A stretch of 35,404 nucleotides of DNA, taken from NCBI GenBank assembly GCA_016935615.1, contig JAFGQO010000188.1:1-35404 (forward strand), in the 5' to 3' direction. The stretch comes from Bacteroidales bacterium (GTDB lineage Bacteria > Bacteroidota > Bacteroidia > Bacteroidales > UBA10428). Position numbers and translations under genes: made by a program. Below the pieces are notes generated by a model. The model was not told where the DNA came from. It made no database searches and saw only the letters and a list, made by a program, of their open reading frames with translations. Shown here piece by piece: positions 17,858-29,100 of the stretch; within the stretch, counting starts at the first letter, position 1, and each line of letters opens with the position of its first letter.

Positions 17858-18151
17858 TTGACTTTATTCTTTTATTTCATACATACAATTCGCAAAGAAT
17901 GGTCAGATTCAAATAAATTAATAAAAACAACACAAAATCAGTTCATAGTTTTATTTTTAATACGACATTTTAGATATATAAATCAATGCAATTCATGGTA
18001 AATAAGAATAATTTTGTTATGTGGTAAACAAAAACCGTTTGAGTTGAATGAAAGTCAGGATGAACCAGTCCTCCGAATTATCTCTGATCATTTCATAAAT
18101 GCCTATGAAAATTAATTGTAACTATAATCATGCTCCCAAAACCTTTTTATC
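17858..18151 (+). other. Leader region of beta-helix paralogue 3
   Basis: Together with 17750-17816 and the terminator this makes a 402-bp gap with no credible gene; a 62-codon frame at 17813 merely starts inside the terminator stem. Because the terminator isolates it, this stretch should contain the promoter of paralogue 3. I see no clear TAnnTTTG match. An AATTAATTGTAACTA stretch near 18110 resembles A/T-rich leader sequence before paralogues 1 and 2. Confidence 0.4.
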
Positions 18152-20137
18152 ATGAAAAAAACAGTTTTAATATTGCTTTTGTGTAACGCAGTATTCTGGT
18201 CATTCGGACAAAAAAACTGGTATATTCATAATGGCGGCAGTAATGGTGATGGCAGCATATCCGAGCCATTTAATTCCTGGCCGGATGCTATGGATGCATT
18301 AGCTCCCGGGGATACTTTAAGGATTTTGCCTGGAACATACTTTTTTACCAATTATATACTTCCTGTACATTCCGGAAATGCTTCAGAATGGATAACTGTT
18401 AAAGCCCATGATCTTAATAACAGACCTGTCTTTAAAATAACTACCGAAACAAATGCTATTCGAACAGCTGATATCACATATTATCGATGGGAAGGCATTG
18501 ATATAGACGGAGATTTTTTAAATGGAGCCTATCCACTGATTGATATGAGGCAAAATTCAGATCACATAACATTCTATAATTGTAAGTGGTATAAATCCCA
18601 TACAGACGGTTTAACCGTAACCGAATCTGATAATACCGTGGTTGATAATTGTGAAATTTATTATTGCGTGCATCATGATGCCGAAGGAGAAAGGAAAGAT
18701 GCCCATGGTATTATGTTTAGAAGTGGGAACCACATGATTATCAACAACTGTAACATTCATCATAATAGCGGAGACTGCATACAATCAGGAAGTTCCTTAA
18801 CTTTCCCGACATGGGATTCTCTGTTTATTACAAACAATCATTTATGGTCCGGGATAGTAGACACAGAGGTCAATACTCTTCCGGCAAATACCTACTGGAG
18901 TGAAAATGGCATTGATACAAAGACGCCTGATAGTGCTGAGATTGCAAACAGTCCAAACCCGGACTGGAAGGCATATATTTATATCGATAACAATGTATTG
19001 CATGGGTTTAATGGTAAATATGACTGGCCGGCTGTAGCAATTAATATGTCGGTTGATGCTACGATCAAGAACACTATAGTATATGAAAGCGCAATAGGTT
19101 TCAGATTGATGGGGCCTGATATCATAGCCCAGACAGGAACAATGTCCGGACCACCTCTTGTTACTATGTGGAACTGTGTCACATACGATACGTATTGGTG
19201 TTCATTATGGCCTGAAGATAATATTGAGAATGTAAAAATTTGGAATTGTACATTTGATAACAGCATAGACACAATGATGTGGCCGGGAATTCACGAACGA
19301 GCTCCTTCCTACTTTGATGCCAGGGTGAGTTTCAATGAGGAAAATTTCGATATGCGAAATACAATATTTGTTGATTCTATGCCCCCTGAATTGAATGGTG
19401 TTGTAGATAATACTGTGTACATAGCCAGTCCGGATGATTTCGTTGACTATGAAAATCATGATTATCACCTGGCATTTAATTCAGGTGCTGTGAATACAGG
19501 AGCAACCATTCCGGAAGTAGAAACCGATATTGAAGGCAATCCCAGAATTTCTGACCATTATGATATTGGTGCCTATGCATACATTCCTGTCAGTGCAACC
19601 GATATTATTATAACAGCTTCAGGTGGCGCTACAATGATAAGCAGGCCTGGTGAATCATTGCAACTAACAGCAACGGTGCTGCCGGCAAATGCAACAAATA
19701 AAACGGTATCCTGGTCTATAATCGAAGATACCGGGGAAGCATCAATTAGTTCTTCCGGTCTGGTTACTTCGGAAAGCCCCGGAATAGTCACTGCAAGAGC
19801 AACAGCGAACGACGGGTCCGGTATTTATGACGATTATGAAATAACATTGCTCAACATAACCAAATTGGATTCAGCAGAAATTAATACCGGAATGATCTTT
19901 CCTAATCCGACAAACGGAGATCTGTGGTATGTATTTGTCAGAGATTCTCATTCAGATCAGGGAAAGATTAACTTTAAAATAACCAATCTTAACGGAGAAA
20001 TTATAAAAGTTCTCTCTCAGACGGTTTTAGAAAACGACATTATGTATTTGGATGTCTCACATTTATTCACAGGAATATATTTTCTTACTGCAAGCACAGG
20101 ATCATCAGCAAAAAGTTATGTTTTCGTGAAAGAGTAA
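18152..20137 (+). CDS. Secreted beta-helix protein, paralogue 3, with one Big2 domain and T9SS sorting domain
   Basis: A 661-residue exported protein. The signal peptide is MKKTVLILLLCNAVFWSFG, then QKNWYI. The beta-helix (about 20-475) is very similar to paralogue 2, with ENGIDTKTPD at 251-260, the same DAHGIMF and GDCIQSG blocks and the cap GNPRISDHYDIGAYA. One Big2 domain follows (about 480-568), then a T9SS type A sorting domain that starts with the typical MIFPNPTNG and contains ITNLNGEI and GIYFL. It converges on the NRPS gene with only 59 bp between stops. Surface display or release is expected; activity is unknown, with lyase or epimerase on an acidic polysaccharide the leading guesses. 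Confidence 0.85.
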   Translation: MKKTVLILLLCNAVFWSFGQKNWYIHNGGSNGDGSISEPFNSWPDAMDALAPGDTLRILPGTYFFTNYILPVHSGNASEWITVKAHDLNNRPVFKITTETNAIRTADITYYRWEGIDIDGDFLNGAYPLIDMRQNSDHITFYNCKWYKSHTDGLTVTESDNTVVDNCEIYYCVHHDAEGERKDAHGIMFRSGNHMIINNCNIHHNSGDCIQSGSSLTFPTWDSLFITNNHLWSGIVDTEVNTLPANTYWSENGIDTKTPDSAEIANSPNPDWKAYIYIDNNVLHGFNGKYDWPAVAINMSVDATIKNTIVYESAIGFRLMGPDIIAQTGTMSGPPLVTMWNCVTYDTYWCSLWPEDNIENVKIWNCTFDNSIDTMMWPGIHERAPSYFDARVSFNEENFDMRNTIFVDSMPPELNGVVDNTVYIASPDDFVDYENHDYHLAFNSGAVNTGATIPEVETDIEGNPRISDHYDIGAYAYIPVSATDIIITASGGATMISRPGESLQLTATVLPANATNKTVSWSIIEDTGEASISSSGLVTSESPGIVTARATANDGSGIYDDYEITLLNITKLDSAEINTGMIFPNPTNGDLWYVFVRDSHSDQGKINFKITNLNGEIIKVLSQTVLENDIMYLDVSHLFTGIYFLTASTGSSAKSYVFVKE

Positions 20138-20176
20138 GGATTTTCTTAATTGTATTCTTCTTGTCCCGTTTCAACT

Positions 20177-20192
20177 ATCCTTAAGAAAGGAT
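20177..20192. terminator. Small hairpin between convergent genes
   Basis: A perfect 6-bp stem ATCCTT / AAGGAT with AAGA loop in the 59-bp gap between the convergent paralogue 3 and NRPS genes. It also takes part in a longer-range pairing TTTCTTAA (20142-20149) / TTAAGAAA (20181-20188). It may be a weak bidirectional terminator; no strong T tract follows on either strand. Confidence 0.3.
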
Positions 20193-20196
20193 GTTA

Positions 20197-23100
20197 TTAT
20201 GATCGCACATCCGTTAATGCTGGTACTTCGCCCAGGTAATTTGTGATTTCTTTTGTCACTATCTCTTTATTCACTGGTAAATCGATAGCATCCAGATGCA
20301 CACCTTCCAGCATAATAGCTTTGACTTCTTTAGCATGAGGACCCCAGCCCAGATATTCATCCTTAATGGAATTATCTTTGACTTTAAATAAAAGTAAAGT
20401 GCCATCATATATTCCGGGTTTGTATTTGCCATAGATTTTCATACTGTTCAGTAATATTTTTCGCCTTCTTAAATATGCAGGTAATTTTTGATTGCTCCGG
20501 CTTAACACAGTAACGAGCAGTTCCTCTGTCTTCCTTTTGATCAAACGGGGTGCACCACGAAATAACCTGTCATACAACATGTACCCAATACCGTGATTTT
20601 TAGCAAGATGCTTGTATTTTTGCAGTTTTCTTACATTTTCATTGGGGTGTATACAATCCAACAAAGCCAATAAGGGCACCTTATACCCCTCATGCTGCAA
20701 TTGCGAAGCCATCTCCATAGCTACCAGGCCTCCAAATGAAAATCCAATGAAGTAATACGGACCTTCAGAATTAATTTCTTTTACCTGTCTCAGGTAAGCT
20801 GCTGCAACCTCTTCTACGGAATCCATCACAAAATCTTCAGCATCAGTACCTGGCCAGACAAAGGCGTATATGGGACGTGTAGATCCCAGGTAACTATCAC
20901 CGGACAAAGCACGTTCTCCATAAATACTAAAAAGTGGCGGCAAATGACCTTCCTGCTTAATACAATATAAATGGTTAAACTTACCTTTTTGATGCATTTG
21001 TTTTTCCTGTTTTTTTAATTCAGACTGTGTGTTTTCGTCAAGCAATTCGGCAAGTTTCTTAATTGTATTGTATTCCGCCATAAAATCGCGAAAAGCAATT
21101 GTATATCCAAATTGCTTTTCGATCCTTGAAATCAAGGTAAGAGCAAGCAATGAACTACCTCCGACATCAAAGAAATTATCTGTACTGGTAAAATTATCAT
21201 GTTTCAGGATCGAAGAAAATATAGGTAGGATCTTCTTCTCTGTTGCCGATAAACTTTCTCTGTTACCAGTTGTTTTTTTCTCGAAGAAGGAAGAATCAAC
21301 AATTAATTCATTTCTATCGATTTTTCCGTTAATGTTTTTTGGGAAACCATGCATAAAGCAAAATCCGGCAGGGATCATATAGACAGGAAGTTTTTCTTTA
21401 AGAATCCTGATTAATTCTTCTTCCTTCATTGAAAAGTTTTTAGGAACATTCAAAAAAGCGTAGAGTTGAATGACTCCTTTATTTACTGCCACAGGTTTAA
21501 TTACTGATTCGATAATTCCTTCCATATCATTCAGCACAGCCTCTATTTCCATAGGCTCAACCCGAAAACCCATTATTTTCAATTGACTATCGATTCTTCC
21601 ATGAAATTCAATTGCACCGTCATCCAACCACCTTGCCCTATCACCCGTTCTAAAGAGTCTTTCTCCCGGATTGTATGGATGTTCAATAAATTTTTCTTTG
21701 TTTAAATTCTTATCATTAAGATAAGCTCTGGAAAGACCATCGCCTCCAACATAAAGTTCACCAATTATGCCCACCGGACAATAATTCATATACTTGTCAA
21801 ATATATAGGCTGTTGAGTTACTAATGGGTTTCCCGATCGGAATACTTCCATCATACTCTTTATCTATCCTATGGCAGGTGGAAAACGTTGTGTTCTCTGT
21901 TGGCCCATAACCATTTATCACTGTAAGACCAGGATTTTCATGCCGTACTTTATTAATATGTTCAACAGAAAGAATATCTCCTCCCACAAGCAGTGATCTA
22001 AGCCCTTTGAATATTCCGGAATTAATTTCTGCTATCTGTGTAAAAAGTGAGGACGTAAGCCAAAGTGTTGTAATTTTGTTTTCTTTCAATTCCTGCCCCA
22101 ACTTTGAAGGTGTAAGTATTACTTCTTTATCTACTATATACAGTTTTCCTCCATTGAGAAGTGCGCCCCAAATCTCAAATGTAGTAGCATCAAACCCGAT
22201 AGCCCCTGTAAGCAATATTTTATCCTTTTCAGTTAATTCTATGTAATTGGTATTTCTTACCAGCCGAATTACACTTCTGTGTTCAATCATGCTGCCTTTG
22301 GGTTTTCCCGTTGTTCCTGAAGTATACATGATATAAGCCAGACTGGTAGCACTTATGGATACTGATAGTATTGAGGCATCTGTCTTATAAACATCAGGAT
22401 CATCGATCAGAAGCACTTTATGACACTCGACAGGATTGTTTTGGAGATGCTTCTGTGTTAATATTATCCTGCACTTTGCATCCCGAATCATGTAGTTAAT
22501 CCTTTCAACCGGATAATCCGGATCCAGAGGAAGATAGGCTCCGCTAACTTTCAGAATAGACAGCATAGCCACTATTAAATCAAGAGATTTGCTGCAAAAC
22601 AAACCTATTGCATCTTCAGGATGAACTCCCATCTTACTTAATTGAGCCGCTAACTGATCAGACTTTTTATCCAGCTCCGAATAAGTAAGGTTCCTGTTCT
22701 TGTATTGGACTGCTATTTCATCAGGCCTTAGATTAACCTGCTCCTTAAATAATTGGACTATGGAAACATCGCGAGGATATGCTCCGGTATGCCCGCTAAA
22801 ATCTTTTAATACTTTTATATTCTCATCTGTAACAAGAGAAATCTCAGCAATCGGAGCCTCAAAATTATCGGTAATATTTCTAATCAGTCTGAGAAAATTC
22901 TCCTTAAATTGCAAAATAGTTTTTCTATTAAGCAAACTAATGTTATATTCAATTTCTGCTTCAATAATATCCCCATTCTGCCACATGTACACTGTTATAT
23001 CAAAAGGTGATATTCCATCTGTCATTGCAACTCGTTTTCCGGTGGCGTTCTCGAATTCAATTGAACTGCCGGCATTGTTTTGCCATGCAAATGCAATCTG

Positions 23101-26100
23101 GAATATTGGATTATACATCAGAGATCTTTCAGGTTGTAAACTTTCTACTATCTTTTCAAAAGGTAAATCCTGATGTGCTATTGCATCAAGAACGGTTTTT
23201 TTTGTGAAATTGACCAGGTCTTTAAACGTTTTAATTCCGTCAAATTGTTGACGAAGAACAATTGTGTTTACGAACATTCCGAAGATCTTCTCAAGTTTGC
23301 TGTTTGGTCTGTTTGAGACAGGAGTTCCTATGCAAAAATCAGATTCACCGGAGTATCGTTGAATAAGCATACTGAATATCGAAAGCATAGTCATAAACAG
23401 CGTACTGTTTTCACTTTTACCATACTTTCTGAGTTTCATTGCATCCTCTTCAGGAACTTGCAAATAAACTTTGCTACCATGCCCGGTTGGTGGACCGGTT
23501 CTCGGCCTGTCATAAGGGAAATTCAATAGCGGCGAGACATCTTTCAGTTGTTTTTTCCAAAAATCCTTGAGTTCATTTTCATTTTTTTGAAGATCGTGTT
23601 TAGCTTGCCAAAAAGCATAATCATATGCCTGTATCTCTAATATATCCAAATTTGGTTCCTTCCCATGCAAAAGACTGTTATATATCTGGCTGAGATCTTT
23701 AACCAGGACCTCCCATGATAAACCATCAAAGACCAAATGATGGATTGTGGAATGAAAATAATATTCATCCTTATTTGTTTTAATAAGCATCAACCTGTAT
23801 AAGGGACCATTTTCCAGATCAAATATCTGTCTTGAATCATCGGCAACAATCTGTGTCAATTTTTCCGTCTTTTCATCCCTGCTTAAACCGGAAATATCTG
23901 TTCTTTGTATTTCGATATTCGCAGGGCGTTTTACTTCGCAATAAGGTTCTCCGTCAATATCATTAAAAACACAGAATATAATATGATGGCGCTCAAACAA
24001 TAGCTCTATGCTTTTTTGAAACAATTGATAGTCTACCCGCCCTTCAAACCGATACGTAGTGGGTATGTTGTATGCCGGGTTTTCTCTATCCAGTTTTGCT
24101 GTAATCCAAAGTCTTTTTTGCTCAGAATAAAGTGGTAAATGCCCCTTTTCTGAATTGTGTATCAAATCATCGTAATTGACCTGATGTTCAATATCCGTAA
24201 CTGTATCCCTGATGATTTTCTCGACATATTTTATGGTTGGATCGCTTAAAAATGCTTTTAGTGATATTTCAATGCTGAAAATTTCTTTTACACGCGATAA
24301 TATCTGCAATGCTAAAAGAGAATGGCCTCCCATTTCGAAAAAATTATCACGAATGCCAATGTTATCAGTACCCAAAAACTCCTGCCACAGAGTTTTTAAT
24401 TTACTTTGTATCGGATTACTTAAATCCTCTGCATCATCACTTTCAATGATCTTTTCCTCAACAGGCTTTTCAACATTCGAAACATCAAACTGTTCTTCTT
24501 CAGAATACGTGTCACTATATTTTCTAACCACATCAATCCAGTACCTTTTTCTTTCAAACGGATACGCCGGAAGAGTAACTATGCAGGCTGTATTGTCTGT
24601 ATGAAATTTATCAAATGCAGGCTTAACTCCTTTAATCCACAAATTTCCAAGAGATTTGAAAAAATTAATATATTCACTCTCATCATCTGGTTTCCCAAGC
24701 GAACTGACAATTGTTGTTTTATCAACAATATTATCATTTTGAAGCAGCATAGAAGAAAGATGTGTACTGGGACCAACTTCGAAAAACAGCATATCTCCCG
24801 TTTCAGTTAAAACTTTGATCCCGTGATTGAACCGAACAGTTCCACGAGATTGTCTTGCCCAATAATCACCTGATACAGCCTCTTCATTAGAAAGAAATGC
24901 ACCTGTGTATGATGAAATTACAGGCAATCCGGGGACATTCTTTTTGAAAGAATCAACAAAAGCTGCAAACTCATTCAAAAATGGATCACAATCAGATGAA
25001 TGAAATGCTTTGTTCGTATTTAACTCAATAAAGTCAATCTTTTTCTTCTCCAACAGGGCTGTTATCTCACCGGCTTTTTCGGGCTTAAATGAAATCGTTG
25101 AAGCCTTTGGGGCGTTTAGTGCACTGATATCAAATAAACCTTTATTAATTTCTGTCAACTGTTGCTCACCGGCTCGAACAGCCATCATATTTCCGGGGGG
25201 CATCGTCTGCATTAACTCACCACGCTTGATAATGATCCTCAATCCCGCTTCCGGATCAAAAACACCGGCCAGACAGGCTGCAATATATTCACCCGTACTA
25301 TGACCGATCAGATAGTCAGGACGTATTCCATAATGCATATAAAGTTTTGCCAGACTGTACTCAATACAAAACAAAGCCGGTTGAGTATATTCAATTTCAG
25401 TAAGCTGTTTCTCAGCTTTAGCATCCCCTTTATCACCAAAGATCATTTGTTTCAGATCTTTACCTGTAACTGATTTATAGATGATAAAGCATTTATCTAT
25501 TTCTTCTTTAAAAACAGGTTCATTCTCATACAATTCTTTTCCCATTCCAACAAATTGAGCTCCTCCTCCCGGAAATGAAAACACAAGTTTTGACTGATGC
25601 TCATTGGGAATCCCTTTTTTGAATTCATCAATATGGATTTTCTTACCTGGCCCGGCAACCACATAAGAACGGAATGGCATATGTGTCCTGCCAAATTGAA
25701 GTGTATAAGCAACATCTTCAATATTCCCTGCAGTGCTGTTTAAGTATTCGACAATATTTTTTTCAAGTTTGCTTAGTGAAGATTCCGATTTTGCACTCAG
25801 AGGTATTAACTGAGGCGTGTTCCCTGATTTCTTCTTTAGACTTTCATGGAGATATTCCTGAACAACAACATGAGCATTTGTGCCTCCAACTCCGAAAGAA
25901 CTTACACCCATAATAAGCGGAAGATCATTCTTCTTTTCAACGATCTCGTTTGCAATATAAAAAGGGCTGTTCTCTATATCCAATAACGGATTTGGTTTTG
26001 TACAATACAAGGTGGGCGGTATCTTTTTATAATAGGATGACAGGGCTATTTTAATCAAACCGACTATTCCCGCTACAACATCCAAATGACCAATATTACT

Positions 26101-29100
26101 TTTAATTGTGCCTATCCCGCAAAACTGATTTTTCCCGGTCTTTTTACGGAATGTATTGACCAGAGCTTGAAATTCAATTGGGTCGCCCAATTTAGTCGCT
26201 GTACCATGAGTTTCTATATAGCTGATCTGCTCCGGATGCATTCCTGCCATATCCTGAGCTTTTTCAATTACTTGCTCCTGGCCTTCGATACTGGGAGCTG
26301 CAAATCCAATTTTTCGGTTTCCATCATTATTAACGGCCCATCCCTTTATGACTGAATAAATACGGTCTCTTTCCTTTATTGCATCTTCCAAACGTTTTAA
26401 AACAACAACTCCCACACCATTGCTAAATACAGTACCCTGACTTTTCTCATCAAATGCCCTGTTATGTCCGTCAGGGGAAGTTATAGCTCCTTCCTGATAC
26501 AAATAACCTGTTTTTTGAGGAGTCTGGATTCTCACACCTCCTGCCAAACAAACATCCGACTCATGATTCAACAAACTACTGCATGCCTGTATTACTGCGA
26601 CCAATGCCGTAGAACATCCTGTTTGTACATTAATAGCAGGTCCCTTAAGATTAAACGCATAGGAAGTTCTGGTAGCAATAAATGATGGATCATTATTTAA
26701 ATATTTCTGAAAACTCTCGAGAGTCCTTAAACATAAATAATCGCTTCGGCTTGCCGGATCTAAAAGTATATTATTCAATAAATAGGTATTTAAACCCGTA
26801 CCTGCAAATACTCCGATAGCTCCATTGTACGAATATGGATCAATACCGGCATTTTCAAATGCATGCCATACGGTCTCTAACCATATCCGATGTTGCGGGT
26901 CCGTATTTTTTGCTTCATAACTTGTAACACCAAAGAAATCAGCATCCCAATATTCAATATCATCAATTATTCCTTTTGCCCTGACATAATTTGGATTGTC
27001 TTTGAATTTTTCCAGAAATCCTTCCATTTCCTCTAATTCTTCATCGCTGAAATGTGAAACAGTGTCTTTTCCTTCAACCAGAACATCCCATAATTCTTCA
27101 ATATTTCTTGCACCCGGGAATCTGCCGGCCATTCCGACAATCGCTATATCATTTGTCTGATTGTAGCGATCTTCATTCAATGACAATCTGTCTTTTTTTT
27201 CCTTAATTTCAATTGAAGTCTTGTCCGATTCAGAAATTGAGGATGCCAAAGATCTTATAGTAGGATATTTGAAAAGATCCAGTGTTTTGATCTCTATATT
27301 GAATTCCTTCTTGAGTTTGCCAACAACAGACGGAACCAGGACAGAACTGCCTCCAACATCAAAGAAATTTGAATCAATACCTATCTTATCGGTTTTTAAT
27401 ACGGATTTCCAGACTTCTGCCAGCAATCGTTCTGTTTTTCCTGATGCCTGAACCACAGTGTTTTGTTCTGCATAATCAATATCAGGTAATGCTTTTCGAT
27501 TTATTTTACCACTTGAAGTCAGGGGCATCTGATCTAAAAATTGATAATGAGCCGGCACCATATATTCAGGCAATTTCTCTATCAGGATCTTTTTTAGATC
27601 CTGAGCACTGACTTTGGATCCTTTTTTCAAGCTCAAATATGCTGCCAACTGAGGATTTTCTGCGTTAGATCTGTTTACAATTACAGCACAAGAATTAACA
27701 GATGGTATTTCTAATAGTTTCGATTCAATATCTCCGAGTTCAATTCGATATCCACGAATTTTCACTTGGTTATCAATACGCCCAATGTAATAAATATTGC
27801 CGTTTTCACACCATTTGGCAAGATCACCGGTTCGATAGGCTCTTATCTTTGTCCCATCCAGATAGTCTATGGAAACAAATTTCTCTTTATTTAACTCATC
27901 TCTGTTCAAATACCCCCTGGAAAGATTTACCCCCGCAATAACCAATTCACCCGGCACTCCAATTGGTTGAATCGTGTTCTGATCATTAATGACAATCAAT
28001 TTGGTATTGTCTATGGGTTTCCCAATATATACAGTTTCGTTATCTATAGTATTGGAACAATGATAATGAGATACATCGACCGTAGCTTCTGTCGGACCAT
28101 ACAAATTAATCATCTCTGTTTTCGTATCATTTCCGACCAGAGAATAAAAATCAGTTACCATTTTTGCAGGAAGTGCTTCACCACTCAGAAAAATTTTTCT
28201 CAGAGATGTTATCTTTTCATGCAATTCAAAAGCATCCAGGTGATTCAGAAATGCTCCGAACATTGAGGGAACAAAATGTATGACAGTGACTTTGTTTTTT
28301 TCAATGCAGTCAATAAGTGTTTCAGGTTCCTTTTCGGCACCCTTCGGTAATACTACCAAACCCGAACCTGTGAAGGCCCACCAAAAAAGTTCCCAGACAG
28401 ATACATCAAAAGTTACAGGTGTCTTCTGTATTAAAATGTCAGAATCATTTAAGGGATATTCCTTTTGCATCCATCCTATCCTGTTTAGTACGGAATGATG
28501 CTCGATAAGCACGCCCTTTGGCTTGCCAGTAGAACCTGACGTATAAATAATATAAGCCAGATTTCGCGAATTAATATTTGTATCAGGATTGTCATCATTA
28601 TCAGATAAGGGATTTGTCAGAAGGTTATCCAGCAGTATCTTATGATCTTTATCCGAAGGCAAATTAAGTGATGATTCAGAAGTAGTTAATATTAACTCAG
28701 GTTGAGCATCTTCAAGAATGTCTCTGATCCTGTCCCGCGGTGAATCCGGATCAACAGGCAAATATGCACCTCCGGCCTTTAGGATGGCATAGATAGCTAT
28801 CATAAGTTCCGGTGAACGTTTGATACAAACAGCGACCTTACTCTCAATATGAATACCTTGTGCAATAAGAAAATTAGCCAACCGGTTTACATGTTGGTTG
28901 AATTCCTGATAAGTGAAGTTCTTTTCTTCACAAATGAGAGCCAATCGATCCGGGGTTAATAACACCTGCTGTTCAAGTTTTTGATGGATACAAACCTGGT
29001 TTTCGTATGGAGCATCGGTAGTATTCCATTCTTGAATTTTCTGTATATCAGGATGAGGAAGTATGTTTATCTTCCTTACAGTCTTTTCAGGTTGAGAAAT

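Noticed and set aside
17813-18001. 62-codon + strand ORF after beta-helix paralogue 2
   Set aside because: It begins within the arm of the intrinsic terminator at 17817-17857, and its hydrophobic composition comes from T-rich DNA; no homologue recognised.
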